Shown piece by piece: positions 34,365-44,887 of a stretch of DNA of 64,000 nt. Below the pieces are notes generated by a model. That model did no database searches. It was given only the letters and a program-made list of their open reading frames with translations, and was not told the DNA's origin. The stretch lies in NCBI GenBank assembly GCA_002721615.1, contig PBKW01000011.1:75211-139210 (forward strand), read 5' to 3'. Within the stretch, counting starts at the first letter, position 1. Every line of letters begins with the position of its first letter. The position numbers and the translations under genes were made by a program. Source of the stretch: Chloroflexota bacterium. GTDB lineage: Bacteria > Chloroflexota > Dehalococcoidia > Lucifugimonadales > Lucifugimonadaceae.

Positions 34365-35681
34365 ATGTTGAACGAAGATATAAAAAACATACTCCCAATG
34401 ACTTCTCAAGTTAATGATGAAGGTATCTTAGAAATTGGAGGATGTAACTTAGAGGAAATTTCAAATTACTACGGTACACCTCTTTACATATATGATGAAA
34501 ATACCATTAGAAACATCTGCAAAGAATTCGTTAATGAATTCAAAGAATCTTACCCTAATTCTCATATTTCTTATTCATCAAAAGCATTTTCTAGTCCATA
34601 TCTTACAAAGATTTTAGAAGAAGAAAATCTAGGCATAGATGTTGTCTCAGGAGGAGAATTATCTGTACTTCAACATTCCAAATTCCCTTCAAATAAAGTT
34701 AATTTTCATGGTAATAACAAATCATATGAAGAACTAAAACAATCTGTAGATTGGAATATAGAAACAATTACATTAGATAGTTTCGATGAAATTTCTTTAT
34801 TAAATAAAATAGCTTCAGAATTATCAAAAAATCAAAAGGTTTTGATCAGAGTATCTCCTAGCGTAGATCCTAAAACTCATATTTTGACTACTACTGGAAC
34901 GCTAGACTCTAAATTCGGATTTCCTATTGAAACAGGACAAGCCGAAGAAGCAATCAAATTAACTACAAAAATGTCTAACCTAGATTTACAAGGAATTCAT
35001 TTTCATCTTGGTTCTCCTATTTTTGAAACAGAACCTTATGTGTTGGCAATAAATTACGTATTAGAATTTGCTCATCAACAGAGAAAGAATGGTTTAAACT
35101 TAAAAATTTTTAACCCTGGTGGAGGCTTTGCAGTTTCTTACACATCAATGGATAAAACTCCTCCTACTGTTAAAGAATATGCAAATGCCATATCTGAAAC
35201 CATTATCAAAAAATGTGATGAACTTTCATTGCCTAAGCCACATCTAATTGTAGAACCTGGAAGATCTATAGTAGCAAGATCAGGAGTAGCAATTTATAAA
35301 ATAGGGAGCATAAAAAATATTCCTGGAGTAAGAAAATATGTAAGTATAGATGGAGGAATGGGAGATAATATTAGACCTGCTCTATATCAATCAAAATATT
35401 CTATATTTCATGTAACTAGAATTTTAGAAAAACCTACAGAAAAAGTTACAGTAGTAGGAAAATTTTGTGAATCAGGAGATATTTTATCTAATGAAAGCCT
35501 TCTTCCTAAATTAAAATACGGTGATTTGATTATTTCAGCTACATCTGGGGCATATAATATTGCTATGTCTAGCAATTATAATATGTACTGCAGACCTACT
35601 ATAATAATAGTTAACAATGGAAATCATAAAGTTATTAAAAGAAGAGAAACTCATGAAGATTTACTTTCTCATTTTGTTTAA
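34365..35681 (+). CDS. lysA: Diaminopimelate decarboxylase
   Basis: LysA makes lysine from meso-diaminopimelate using PLP. The 438-residue protein has YGTPLYIYDE near 30, SYSSKAFSS with the PLP lysine near residue 68, GIDVVSGGEL, GIHFHLGSPI, FNPGGGFAVSY and IVEPGRSIVARSG, the glycine-rich phosphate-binding motifs of fold type III. GKFCESGDILS near 372 carries the catalytic cysteine of the partner subunit. Together with lysC it supports a diaminopimelate route. Confidence 0.95.
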   Translation: MLNEDIKNILPMTSQVNDEGILEIGGCNLEEISNYYGTPLYIYDENTIRNICKEFVNEFKESYPNSHISYSSKAFSSPYLTKILEEENLGIDVVSGGELSVLQHSKFPSNKVNFHGNNKSYEELKQSVDWNIETITLDSFDEISLLNKIASELSKNQKVLIRVSPSVDPKTHILTTTGTLDSKFGFPIETGQAEEAIKLTTKMSNLDLQGIHFHLGSPIFETEPYVLAINYVLEFAHQQRKNGLNLKIFNPGGGFAVSYTSMDKTPPTVKEYANAISETIIKKCDELSLPKPHLIVEPGRSIVARSGVAIYKIGSIKNIPGVRKYVSIDGGMGDNIRPALYQSKYSIFHVTRILEKPTEKVTVVGKFCESGDILSNESLLPKLKYGDLIISATSGAYNIAMSSNYNMYCRPTIIIVNNGNHKVIKRRETHEDLLSHFV

Positions 35682-35693
35682 CCTTTTTATTCT

Positions 35694-35698
35694 GGAGG
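35694..35698 (+). promoter_or_regulatory. Shine-Dalgarno (GGAGG) deciding the holB ATT start
   Basis: GGAGG sits 5 nt upstream of ATT at 35704-35706, in the 22-nt gap after lysA. The TAA immediately before the ATT closes the frame, so no earlier start exists. Confidence 0.7.
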
Positions 35699-35703
35699 TT
35701 TAA

Positions 35704-36774
35704 ATTAGTTCTTGGCAAACATTAGGTTATCCTGAAGTAATTAACAGTCTTAAAGAAGTCTGTAAATCTGATTATTTTCCTAATTCAATTATTATTTCTG
35801 GACCAGAAAATTCGGGTAAAACTACTCTAGCGTTAGATATATCCAAGGAAATCAACTGTAAAGGTGAAAAAGGATTAAATGATTGTTCATGTGACCAATG
35901 TAAAAGGATTAATTCTAATAATCACCCTGATGTATTGATTATTAACAAAGAATCAGTTTGCTCAAACCCTAAAAAAAATGATGGAAGAGAATGTTGTGGC
36001 CCAACCACAAAACAAACTGTAATTTCAATATGTGTTGTTAGAGATTTAATATTAGGAAAATCTCAAGTAAAACCTTTCTACGGAAATCACCAAGTTATTA
36101 TCGTAAAAGACTCCCATTTATTAAGAAAAGAATCAATTGATCAATTATTAAAAATTTTAGAAGAAGGATCTCCAAATTTTTTACTAATTATATTAGTGGA
36201 ATCTTTAGACTCCTTACCTTTAACAATCAAATCAAGATGTCAAACTTATAAACTTTTCCCTCTACCTTCTAAAAACATAGAAAATCTATTGGAAATGACA
36301 TATCCAGAAAAAAATGAAGATCTTAGTACAATAGCAAAACTGTCACAAGGCTGTTTTGGAAAAGCTGTAGATATTATTGAAAATCCAATAATCCTCGATT
36401 ATCAAAATCAAACTATAGAAAGAATATTAAGTTTGTTGGGAAAACCTTTATCAAAACAATTAGAATATTCTCAAAAATTATCTGGGCAATATAAAAAAAA
36501 TAAAGATTCAGTAATAAATGAATTAGATTGCTGGTCAAATTGGTGTAGAGATATTTTAATGATTCAAACAAATCAAAATCATCAAATTATCTACTCTAAA
36601 TATCTTGATGAAACCAAAAAAATTGCTTCCATAATTCCTATTTCCAAAACTCTTAATTTATTAAATTATATTTCCTCTTCAAAAAAAACATTAAATATGA
36701 ATGTAAATCCGTTAATAATTTTTGACATATTTGTAAAGCAAATTCCAAAAAGTATTCAAATAAACCTAAATTAG
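35704..36774 (+). CDS. holB: DNA polymerase III delta' subunit (HolB), apparent ATT start codon
   Basis: Delta' is part of the clamp loader that places the sliding clamp on DNA. From the ATT at 35704-35706 the protein is 356 residues and begins SSWQTLGYPEVINSL. Walker A GPENSGKT lies at residues 33-40, and a zinc-module cysteine set at Cys52, Cys61, Cys63 and Cys66. SIDQLLKILEEGSPNFLLI and TIKSRCQTYKL (the SRC arginine-finger motif) follow. The frame is closed by TAA directly before the ATT, and the first ATG, GTG or TTG in frame is a TTG at 35935, after Walker A and the cysteines. GGAGG is at ideal spacing. The C-terminal domain is weakly conserved as usual. Confidence 0.87.
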   Translation: MSSWQTLGYPEVINSLKEVCKSDYFPNSIIISGPENSGKTTLALDISKEINCKGEKGLNDCSCDQCKRINSNNHPDVLIINKESVCSNPKKNDGRECCGPTTKQTVISICVVRDLILGKSQVKPFYGNHQVIIVKDSHLLRKESIDQLLKILEEGSPNFLLIILVESLDSLPLTIKSRCQTYKLFPLPSKNIENLLEMTYPEKNEDLSTIAKLSQGCFGKAVDIIENPIILDYQNQTIERILSLLGKPLSKQLEYSQKLSGQYKKNKDSVINELDCWSNWCRDILMIQTNQNHQIIYSKYLDETKKIASIIPISKTLNLLNYISSSKKTLNMNVNPLIIFDIFVKQIPKSIQINLN

Positions 36775-36786
36775 AAAAATAAATTT

Positions 36787-37443
36787 ATGATAATTACAAT
36801 AGACGGCCCTGCCGGAGTAGGAAAAACAACAGTAGGGAAATTAACAGCAGAAAAACTAGGAATGGGATTCTTAGATACAGGAATAATGTATAGAGCTCTA
36901 ACTTGGTTTCTAATAAATAAGAATCTTGAGGATGATTCTATTGATAAAATAAAATCTCATTTAGAAAACTTGAATTTTGATTTAAATATTACAAATATAG
37001 ATTTTACAACAGTATCAATAAATAAAATTAACGTTACAAAGCTACTAAATTCCCCTGAAGTAGAAAAATATGTATCTAAAATATCAAGTTTTAAAGAAGT
37101 TAGAGAAATAATGGTAAAGAAACAAAGAGAGATTGTGTATGATTCTTCTAGTGTAGTAGTAGGAAGAGATATAGGAACTATAGTATTGCCAAATGCAAGA
37201 TCAAAATTCTACTTAACTGCATCAGCAGAAGAAAGAGCTAAAAGAAGATTTTCACAAAATTCAGAAAAGGTTCCCTACCCTAAAGTACTTAAAGAGCTAA
37301 AAGAAAGAGATAATTCAGACATGTCGAGAAAATATTCCCCTTTAAAAGTTCCTCAAAATGCCTTAATAATAGATACAGAGAAAAAAAATATTCATCAAGT
37401 TTCCGATGAAATAATTGAAAAAATTAATTATGAGTCTTCTTAA
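36787..37443 (+). CDS. cmk: Cytidylate kinase
   Basis: Cmk phosphorylates CMP and dCMP. The 218-residue product opens MIITIDGPAGVGKTTVGKL (Walker A), has FLDTGIMYRALT near residue 30, VVGRDIGTIVLPNA near 116 and FYLTASAEERAKRRF, then RDNSDMSRKYSPL, matching the CMP-binding and lid regions. It is 12 nt after holB, and its 3' end overlaps the acyltransferase gene. Beyond nucleotide salvage, CMP recycling would also matter for CMP-sugar use. Confidence 0.94.
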   Translation: MIITIDGPAGVGKTTVGKLTAEKLGMGFLDTGIMYRALTWFLINKNLEDDSIDKIKSHLENLNFDLNITNIDFTTVSINKINVTKLLNSPEVEKYVSKISSFKEVREIMVKKQREIVYDSSSVVVGRDIGTIVLPNARSKFYLTASAEERAKRRFSQNSEKVPYPKVLKELKERDNSDMSRKYSPLKVPQNALIIDTEKKNIHQVSDEIIEKINYESS

Positions 37444-38119
37444 TAAAGCTTGCAATATTGGATTACGTCAAACTCTTAAAATATTTACTACATCATATAG
37501 AGTTGAAAATTTAACCAATGTGCCTAAAAAGAATCCCCTGATTATAGTAAGTAACCATTTGGCAAATATTGACCCAGGAATATTATCAGCAAGTATTAAT
37601 AGAAGACTGTATTTCGCAGCTAAATCAGAGTTATTTAAAAATCCAATAATTAAAATATTACTAAATTCTTATGGTGCTATCCCATTAAGAAGAGGAAAAG
37701 CTGACTTAAATGCATTTAAGTCAATTCTTAAAATTTTATCCAAACCTAATGGAACTATGGTTATATTCCCTGAAGGGCATAGAAGTAAAGGAAATTTATT
37801 AAAAGCTAAAACTGGAATAGCTAAGATAGCTCTTCACAGTCAAGCAACACTTTTACCAGTTAGTATTACTGGAACAAATCATCTCACTTCTGTATTTAGA
37901 GTACTAAAACCTACTGGATCTATAAAAATAAAATGTGGAAAACCTTTTATATTAAAAAAAGGATTATCCTATAATAATAAATCTGAATTGGAAGGAGTTA
38001 CAAGTGAAATAATGTTTAGGATTGCTAATTTACTCCCCCAAGATTATAGAGGATTTTATAATAAAGAAAATAAATTTGAATTCACAAAAAATTTATATAA
38101 CAGTAACAAGGAAAATTGA
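37430..38119 (+). CDS. plsC: 1-acyl-sn-glycerol-3-phosphate acyltransferase (PlsC-like)
   Basis: PlsC adds the second acyl chain to lysophosphatidic acid at the membrane. Using the ATG at 37430 (a TTG at 37415 is also in frame) the 229-residue protein has VSNHLANIDPG, an HX4D motif with His43 and Asp48, IPLRRGKADL near 87, FPEGHRSKG near 112 and LPVSITGT near 143, the four PlsC blocks. The 14-nt overlap with cmk indicates coupling, as seen for cmk-plsC pairs elsewhere. It can use acyl chains activated via FakA/FakB if PlsX/PlsY are present elsewhere. Confidence 0.88.
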   Translation: MSLLNKACNIGLRQTLKIFTTSYRVENLTNVPKKNPLIIVSNHLANIDPGILSASINRRLYFAAKSELFKNPIIKILLNSYGAIPLRRGKADLNAFKSILKILSKPNGTMVIFPEGHRSKGNLLKAKTGIAKIALHSQATLLPVSITGTNHLTSVFRVLKPTGSIKIKCGKPFILKKGLSYNNKSELEGVTSEIMFRIANLLPQDYRGFYNKENKFEFTKNLYNSNKEN

Positions 38120-39961
38120 ATGTGTGGAATTTTTGCATATGTGGGTGATAAACCTGCAGTTCAATCTCTTATAGAAGGAATAAAAAAGCTTGAATATAGA
38201 GGTTACGATAGTGTAGGAATTTCTACTATTGAAAATAAAGATAAAATAGTTATCCATAAAGTAGTAGGCAATACAAAGAAATTAAAAGCTAAATTATCTA
38301 ATGAAACTTTAAAAGGAAATATAGGAATAGCTCATACTCGTTGGGCTACACACGGGAAAATTTCTGAAGCAAATGCACACCCTCACATCAGCCAAAATTC
38401 TGATGTGGTCATTTCTCATAATGGGATTATAGAAAATTACTTACAATTAAAACAAGAGTTATTAAATGCAAATTTTATTTTCAAATCTGAAACAGACAGT
38501 GAAATTATTTCACATTTAATTTCTAAATATCTAAATGAAGGTTCTTCTTTAGAATCTTCAATTTATAAATTAACTCAACAAATCCAAGGAGCCTCTTCAA
38601 TTGTTGGTTTTTCTATCAAAGATCCAGAAACATTATTTGCTTTAAAAATAGGTAATTCAGGCGGATTGTTAGTAAGTAATTCAGAAAAATTTTCATTAGT
38701 TTCTAGCGACACGATTCCTTTAAGTGGAAATACAAATAAATTCATCGCACTAGAAAATGGTGATATAGCATTAATAAAGAAAAATAAAATCTCTATTTCA
38801 AATAACAAAAAAAATATCTCACCTGTTTATCATCATTTAACTAATAAAAAAGAAAAAATTTCAAAATTTTCATTCAACTATTTTATGGAAAAAGAAATAT
38901 ATGACCAAAGTGAAACTTCATTATATTCATTAAAGGATAGAGTCAATTTCGAAAATTCTACTATAAGATTTCATGAGCTGGAAAAACATATAAAAAAACT
39001 TCAGAAAATTAATAGAATTATATTAATTGGAATGGGTAGTAGTTTTAATGCATGTATGGTTGGAGCAAAATACTTTGAATCTATAACAAAAATTTCCTCT
39101 ATTGCAGAAAATTCCTCTGAATTCCTTTATAGCGAAAAAATGATCTCTAAAAATGATCTAATTATTGCTATTACACAATCAGGTGAAACTGCAGAAACTA
39201 TAAGATGTATAGAAAAATCCAAAGAGCATGGATGTTTCACAATATCTATAGTTGAACAAGAAATTTCACAAGCTAGTAGAATTTCAGATGTGTGTATCCC
39301 ATTAAATTGTGGACAAGAACTTTCAGTTGCAGCAACAAAAACATTTACAAGTTCATTAATTGTACTTTATATATTATCTTTATTTTTTTCATCGGAATTT
39401 CATAATCTTCCTAGAAAAGACATCGAAAGTCTTATAACTAATTTAAACCAATTACCAAGATTGATAGGAGAAATAATTCAAAATCAACCTCTATATAAAA
39501 AAATCTCTGAAAAAATAAGCTCAAGTAATCATCTTCTTTATCTAGGTAGAGATAATATGCTACCAATAGCATCTGAAGGCGCATTAAAAATGAAAGAGAT
39601 TAGTTATTTACATGCTGAATCTTATCCTGCAGGAGAAATGAAACATGGAGTTAATGCATTAATAGGGCCCTCTATGCCTACAATAATGTTAGCTCCATCC
39701 GGAAAGTTACACTCAAAAATGATTAATTCAATTAATGAAATATTATCTAGAGATGGAGAAGTGATAGCACTAATATCTGAAGAAGATAAATTAATACCTA
39801 CTTTAATAGATAAATATCTTGTATTACCAAACCTAGATGAATACCTTAACCCTATACTGTTTTCAATCCCATTACAGTTAATAGCATTCCATACATCTAT
39901 CATTAAAAATTTAAACCCAGATAGACCTAGAAATTTAGCAAAAACAGTTACCGTGGAATGA
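38120..39961 (+). CDS. glmS: Glutamine-fructose-6-phosphate aminotransferase
   Basis: GlmS makes glucosamine 6-phosphate for amino-sugar and cell-wall synthesis. The 613-residue product begins MCGIFAYVGDKPAV, with Cys2 as the glutaminase nucleophile. YRGYDSVGI and HTRWATHGKIS complete the glutaminase site. Two SIS isomerase domains follow (IILIGMGSSFNACMVGAKYF; ITQSGETAETIR; LGRDNMLPIASEGALKMKEI), and the protein ends RPRNLAKTVTVE, the standard GlmS C terminus needed for catalysis. It abuts plsC (TGA ATG). Confidence 0.96.
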   Translation: MCGIFAYVGDKPAVQSLIEGIKKLEYRGYDSVGISTIENKDKIVIHKVVGNTKKLKAKLSNETLKGNIGIAHTRWATHGKISEANAHPHISQNSDVVISHNGIIENYLQLKQELLNANFIFKSETDSEIISHLISKYLNEGSSLESSIYKLTQQIQGASSIVGFSIKDPETLFALKIGNSGGLLVSNSEKFSLVSSDTIPLSGNTNKFIALENGDIALIKKNKISISNNKKNISPVYHHLTNKKEKISKFSFNYFMEKEIYDQSETSLYSLKDRVNFENSTIRFHELEKHIKKLQKINRIILIGMGSSFNACMVGAKYFESITKISSIAENSSEFLYSEKMISKNDLIIAITQSGETAETIRCIEKSKEHGCFTISIVEQEISQASRISDVCIPLNCGQELSVAATKTFTSSLIVLYILSLFFSSEFHNLPRKDIESLITNLNQLPRLIGEIIQNQPLYKKISEKISSSNHLLYLGRDNMLPIASEGALKMKEISYLHAESYPAGEMKHGVNALIGPSMPTIMLAPSGKLHSKMINSINEILSRDGEVIALISEEDKLIPTLIDKYLVLPNLDEYLNPILFSIPLQLIAFHTSIIKNLNPDRPRNLAKTVTVE

Positions 39962-39964
39962 GAA

Positions 39965-41071
39965 ATGAGCAAAGAAAAAATTAAAAATTTAAATGAAATT
40001 ATAAGAGAAATTTCAAATCAAAATTCTAAAAATGAAAAATTGCTTTCTCCTTTAGCAATGACAACAGAAAAGTCTAAAGGAAGATTAAATCATGAAGAAT
40101 CTAACAATTTACGTTCTCCTTATCAAATAGACAGAGATAGAATAATTCATACTAATGCTTTTAGAAGACTAAAACATAAAAGCCAAGTTTTTATAGCTCC
40201 CTTAGGTGATCATTATGTCACTAGGTTAACTCATACTATTGAAGTGTCTCAGATAGGAAGGACAATAGCTCGAGCACTTAATTTAAATGAAGATTTAGTA
40301 GAAGCAACATCTTTAGGTCATGATTTAGGACATTCTCCATTTGGTCATATAGGAGAAAGTATATTAAATGAACTTAATTCTGAAGGTTTTCATCATAGTA
40401 AACAAAGTGTAAGAATAGTAGAAATTCTTGAAAAAAACGGATCAGGTTTAAATCTTACATTTGAAGTTATTGATGGCATAAAACACCACTCAAAACCTCA
40501 AGGAGATTATATGAAACCCGAATTAGTTAAAAACCTATCTCTTGAAGCTCAGATAGTAAGACTTTCTGATTCAATAGCTTATTTAGCACATGATATTAAC
40601 GATGCAATAAGAGCAAAAATGATTACTAATAATGATCTTCCAGAAAGAACTAAAAAACATTTAGGTTTGAAGCATAGTGAAAGGCTCAATAATATTATCA
40701 CTGACGTAATTATTAGTTCTTGGGACTGCAGAGGTAACATTTCTTCTAGTAAGACTAATAATCCTTGGATAAGAATGTCTCCAAAGGTAACTGAAATTAT
40801 CACAGATTTGAGAAATTTTATGTTTGAAAAAATTTATCTACCAATAGGAATAACAAAAGAAGGAAAAATATCTAAAGAAATAGTAAAAATATTATTTGAT
40901 TATTACATCAAAAATATTCATTTAGTCCCTAATTATATTAAATCCCTTTCAAACTCTTCAGACAGAATTGTAACTGACTACGTGTGTGGTATGACTGATC
41001 TTTTTGCCCTAAGAACTGCTGAAGAGCTAAAACCTGGCCTTACAACAAATATGTTTGATGGAAGATTATAG
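39965..41071 (+). CDS. dgt: Deoxyguanosinetriphosphate triphosphohydrolase-like HD protein
   Basis: Dgt-family dNTPases cleave dNTPs to the nucleoside and tripolyphosphate, tuning dNTP pools. In the 368-residue protein NAFRRLKHKSQVFIA is followed by RLTHTIEVSQIGRTIA, GHDLGHSPFGHIGE and GIKHHSKPQGDY, giving the HD metal ligands His, His-Asp and Asp. SIAYLAHDINDAIRA provides the last Asp. It is the shorter dGTPase-like class 2 form. Placement directly before dnaG and rpoD repeats an order I associate with Chloroflexota, from memory. Confidence 0.92.
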   Translation: MSKEKIKNLNEIIREISNQNSKNEKLLSPLAMTTEKSKGRLNHEESNNLRSPYQIDRDRIIHTNAFRRLKHKSQVFIAPLGDHYVTRLTHTIEVSQIGRTIARALNLNEDLVEATSLGHDLGHSPFGHIGESILNELNSEGFHHSKQSVRIVEILEKNGSGLNLTFEVIDGIKHHSKPQGDYMKPELVKNLSLEAQIVRLSDSIAYLAHDINDAIRAKMITNNDLPERTKKHLGLKHSERLNNIITDVIISSWDCRGNISSSKTNNPWIRMSPKVTEIITDLRNFMFEKIYLPIGITKEGKISKEIVKILFDYYIKNIHLVPNYIKSLSNSSDRIVTDYVCGMTDLFALRTAEELKPGLTTNMFDGRL

Positions 41072-41116
41072 GTCAGATAATATATAATTAATATTTCTGT
41101 ATCATTCATTTTTATT

Positions 41117-42895
41117 ATGGCAAAAGCTGATCTAGTAAAAGAAGTAAAAAGTAAACTCAATCTAGTAGAATTAGTTTCAGATAATACCCATTTATCTGGT
41201 AATAAGAATGCTTTAAAAGGACTGTGCCCTTTCCATAATGAAAAAACGCCTTCTTTTGTAGTATACCCTGATAAACAGACATGGAGATGTTTTGGCGCTT
41301 GTTCTACTGGTGGAGACATTTTTAACTTTATTATGAATTCAGAAAATATAAATTTTCCTCAGGCTTTATCAATAGCTGCTAATAAAGTTGGTTTAAAACT
41401 GAATTACAATAATGAATCAAAAAAAGGCATAAATTCAATAGTACATGCAAATGAAATAGCTGCTTCTTATTTTCAATCTTTGATGAAAACACCTAATGGC
41501 TTAAAAGCCAGAAAATATTTAGAAGAAAGAGGTATTAGTGAACAAATAATTTCAAGAAGAGGTTTAGGTGTAAATTATGATGGAATGAATACTCTTGTAG
41601 ATCATTTAAAATCAAAATCTGTAGATAGTTCATCAGCAATAAAATCTGGCCTTCTAGTCAAATGGAATAATAAAATATGGAAAGATGCTTTTATAAATAG
41701 AATCACTATAGAAATTAGAGATGAAAACAATAAATTAGTAGGCTTTGGAGGAAGAGCATTAGGTCAAAATCAACCAAAATATATCAATACTAGGCAAACT
41801 CAGCTCTTCAATAAATCAAAAATACTATATGGCCTCAATTGGGCTAAGGACTCAATAAGAGAATCAGATTCTGTAATAATAGTAGAAGGATATTTTGATG
41901 TAATTACCGCTCATGAAAATGGCTTTATGAATGTTGTGGGATGTATGGGAACTGCAATTTCCGATGATCATTTAAAAATTCTTAATACTTTATGCTCAAA
42001 AATTATTCTATCTCTAGATTCAGATAATGCAGGTAAAAAAGCTACTTACAATAATCTAATAAAAATTATAAGAAACTTTGAAAAACCAGATTTGTTACAT
42101 AAAAAAATATTTATTTGTGATTCTGATGAAGAAAAAGATCCTGACACAATGATTAGAGAAAATCCTGAATCATGGAAATCCCATATCAATGATACTAAAC
42201 CTCTAATTTCTTATCTTATAGAAAATATTGACTATTCTTATAATCTATCCGAAGAAACTGAAAAAATTGAAGCCTCACAATCAATTTATCCAATTATAAA
42301 TACTATAAAAAATTCTCACGAACAAAATGAAGCATTTGACCATCTAGCAAGAAAATTAAACATTACCAGGGACCAATTACAACTATTACCAAAACCTAAA
42401 AAAAATAAAAACCAATCTAAATATATTTTTACTCAATCATGGCAAAACAATGAAAATAAACTTGACGAAGCATTGATTAATTTTTTAATCACCAATCAAG
42501 AACTTATTGAATCAGCGAAAACGGTTTTAGATCCCAAATACTTTTCTCCACTATATCAACATATATATGAAAAAATTATCTCTGATGTACCATTAGATGA
42601 TATATTAAACAATATAAATAATTCTTCTGATGAATTTACTTTAGAATTAATAAAAAATATATTTCATTTACCTCAACCATCTAGTATTCATGAAAGTAAA
42701 ATCACAATTATGAACGACTATATCAGAAGAATCCGAGAAAGATATCTCAAAGAAAGAAAAATAGAAACAGAAAAAATAATGAAAGAACGCATAGAAGAAA
42801 AAGATAAACACTCTGTTGAAGAGTGGGATTATATTATTGAAGAAGCAATAAAAGATAATAAAGAAATAAAAACCCTTCAGGAATCTAAGAAATAA
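41117..42895 (+). CDS. dnaG: DNA primase
   Basis: DnaG makes RNA primers at the fork. The 592-residue protein has an N-terminal zinc ribbon with ligands Cys37, His40, Cys58 and Cys62. The last pair reads CFGAC (C-x3-C) rather than the usual C-x2-C. The catalytic core includes [21 protein letters not shown], cited by GFGGRAL, and the TOPRIM domain [18 protein letters not shown] with [12 protein letters not shown]. The C-terminal helicase-interaction region is weakly conserved and very charged. Its stop overlaps the rpoD start by one base (TAATG). Confidence 0.93.
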   Translation: MAKADLVKEVKSKLNLVELVSDNTHLSGNKNALKGLCPFHNEKTPSFVVYPDKQTWRCFGACSTGGDIFNFIMNSENINFPQALSIAANKVGLKLNYNNESKKGINSIVHANEIAASYFQSLMKTPNGLKARKYLEERGISEQIISRRGLGVNYDGMNTLVDHLKSKSVDSSSAIKSGLLVKWNNKIWKDAFINRITIEIRDENNKLVGFGGRALGQNQPKYINTRQTQLFNKSKILYGLNWAKDSIRESDSVIIVEGYFDVITAHENGFMNVVGCMGTAISDDHLKILNTLCSKIILSLDSDNAGKKATYNNLIKIIRNFEKPDLLHKKIFICDSDEEKDPDTMIRENPESWKSHINDTKPLISYLIENIDYSYNLSEETEKIEASQSIYPIINTIKNSHEQNEAFDHLARKLNITRDQLQLLPKPKKNKNQSKYIFTQSWQNNENKLDEALINFLITNQELIESAKTVLDPKYFSPLYQHIYEKIISDVPLDDILNNINNSSDEFTLELIKNIFHLPQPSSIHESKITIMNDYIRRIRERYLKERKIETEKIMKERIEEKDKHSVEEWDYIIEEAIKDNKEIKTLQESKK

Positions 42896-44478
42896 TGGAT
42901 GAATCACAGAAAAAAGATTTCTCTTCTATAGATAATAACGAGGAATTTTCATTAAACATTCAAGAAGAAATTTCCACAAATTCTACTTCATTCGATTCCA
43001 AAAAAATTACTGATGAAGAAGCATTAAATGAAACCTCTCCCTTCTTAAAATCTCTATTATCATCGAATAACAACCAATTTGATATCTGGGAAGAACCTTC
43101 TGAAGATTCATTAAATCAAATTCAAGATGATCTAACTGAATGGACATCATTAGAAGAAACAGAATTGATCACAGATGATCCTGTAAGAATGTATCTTAGA
43201 GAAATTGGAAAAGTAGAATTATTAAATGCTGAAGGAGAAAGAAATTTAGCTAGAATTATTGAAATAGTAAAATACATTAATGACACTAAATCTCTACTTC
43301 TACTATCAGATCAAAGCCCAAATACTATTAATGTACAAATTATTAGAAACACACTCTCATATTTATCTTCAAGTGAAAAAGCAATTAAATTTATATACAA
43401 ATTTCTAAATATTGAAAAAGGCAAATCAGATATTACACTTTCAAATTATTTAAATAATCATGAAATAAAATCTTTGTTGTCAGGGGCTTCAAAATCTGAA
43501 GATTATTTTAATCTTATCAAATTAATGACTGACAGCCTAAATATCAATGAAGAGGAAGTACAAAATATCATCGCCGATCTTTCTGCAACAATTGATGTAA
43601 TTCCAAGCTGGATTGTCAATGAAATATTTGATGAAGACCCGAAATTAAAAGATTTGAAAAAATATGGATCTAAAAAGAAAACATTCAAATATCATAAAGA
43701 TGAAGATTTAGAGCCACTTTATGAAAATCATATTGAAAAAATTTTACATCAAGGTCAAGTTTGTGAAGATCATTTAGTAAAAGCAAATTTAAGATTAGTT
43801 GTAAGTGTTGCAAAAAAATATATTGGTAGGGGGATGTCTCTTTTAGATTTAATACAAGAAGGTAACATAGGACTAATAAGAGCTGTCGAAAAATTTGATT
43901 ATAGGAAAGGTTTTAAATTTAGTACATATGCTACTTGGTGGATTAGGCAAGCTATCACAAGAGCTATAGCAGACCAAGCAAGAACTATTAGGGTTCCTGT
44001 TCATATGGTTGAAACTATAAATAAATTGTTAAGAGTCAGCAGAAGATTAGTGCAAGAATATGGAAGAGAACCTACTACAAGAGAGTTAGCGAAAGAAATG
44101 GACCTATCTCCAGAAAAAGTAAGAGAAATATTAAAGATTTCTCAAGAACCAGTATCTTTAGCAACTCCTATAGGAGAAGAAGATGATTCATTACTAGGAG
44201 ATTTTATAGAAGATGTTACTTCTTTAGGTCCATCCGATGCTGCATCTCATAATCTATTAAAAGACCATGTTGTTAGTGTATTAGGAAGTTTAAATATAAG
44301 AGAACAAAGAGTACTTCAACTTAGATTTGGTTTAGAAGATGGAAGAAGTAGAACTTTGGAAGAAGTAGGCAGAGAATTTGGTGTAACCAGAGAAAGAATT
44401 AGACAGATAGAAGCAAAAGCCCTAAGAAAACTTAGACATCCTACAAGATCGAAAAAATTAAAAGACTTCTTAGTTTAA
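42895..44478 (+). CDS. rpoD: RNA polymerase primary sigma factor (sigma-70/SigA)
   Basis: The housekeeping sigma factor. A 90-residue acidic N terminus replaces a clear region 1.1. Region 1.2 starts [17 protein letters not shown] near residue 98. A non-conserved stretch of about 150 residues follows, then region 2 ([39 protein letters not shown]), region 3 ([15 protein letters not shown]) and region 4 ([20 protein letters not shown], ending [16 protein letters not shown]). The single-base overlap with dnaG mirrors the classic macromolecular-synthesis arrangement dnaG-rpoD. Confidence 0.95.
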   Translation: MDESQKKDFSSIDNNEEFSLNIQEEISTNSTSFDSKKITDEEALNETSPFLKSLLSSNNNQFDIWEEPSEDSLNQIQDDLTEWTSLEETELITDDPVRMYLREIGKVELLNAEGERNLARIIEIVKYINDTKSLLLLSDQSPNTINVQIIRNTLSYLSSSEKAIKFIYKFLNIEKGKSDITLSNYLNNHEIKSLLSGASKSEDYFNLIKLMTDSLNINEEEVQNIIADLSATIDVIPSWIVNEIFDEDPKLKDLKKYGSKKKTFKYHKDEDLEPLYENHIEKILHQGQVCEDHLVKANLRLVVSVAKKYIGRGMSLLDLIQEGNIGLIRAVEKFDYRKGFKFSTYATWWIRQAITRAIADQARTIRVPVHMVETINKLLRVSRRLVQEYGREPTTRELAKEMDLSPEKVREILKISQEPVSLATPIGEEDDSLLGDFIEDVTSLGPSDAASHNLLKDHVVSVLGSLNIREQRVLQLRFGLEDGRSRTLEEVGREFGVTRERIRQIEAKALRKLRHPTRSKKLKDFLV

Positions 44479-44575
44479 CATTATTTATAATTTTGTTAAT
44501 AACTATTTACTTAATATAACTTTACTCTAATTTCTATTATTGATAACATTTATATAATTATCCTTGAATTTTGAT

Positions 44576-44872
44576 ATGGAAAATAGAGAATTAATTACTT
44601 TTATAAGAGATATAGTTTTAATAATTACAGGAGTAACAGTTTTTACTTCCTCTTTATTAATATTGTTTTTAATATTCAAAATATTTAAAGATATCAATAA
44701 AACCATTGCTGCTCTTAGTCGAACTGCAAATCGTTTAGATAAAATTTCAAATAAAATTATTGACGATATTACTTTTCCTGTATTCAAAATCACTAATGGA
44801 TTCCAAAAACTTAGATCAATGATTAAAAATTTCACAAAAGATAAACAAAAAGAGACTAAAGAAGAAAAATAG
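44576..44872 (+). CDS. Small membrane protein, DUF948-like
   Basis: A 98-residue protein with one N-terminal transmembrane helix (IVLIITGVTVFTSSLLILFL) followed by a charged helical region (FKDINKTIAALSRTANRLDK and so on) that could form a coiled coil. This layout resembles DUF948 envelope proteins, which often sit beside YtxH proteins, as here, 15 nt away. The ATG at 44576 is used; a TTG at 44564 is in frame. Function unknown. The identification rests on layout and neighbour more than on motifs. Confidence 0.65.
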   Translation: MENRELITFIRDIVLIITGVTVFTSSLLILFLIFKIFKDINKTIAALSRTANRLDKISNKIIDDITFPVFKITNGFQKLRSMIKNFTKDKQKETKEEK

Positions 44873-44887
44873 ATAGTTAGGAGACAA

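Noticed and set aside
39622-39972. 116-residue open frame on minus over the end of glmS
   Set aside because: The opposite strand encodes the conserved GlmS C terminus; no independent evidence.
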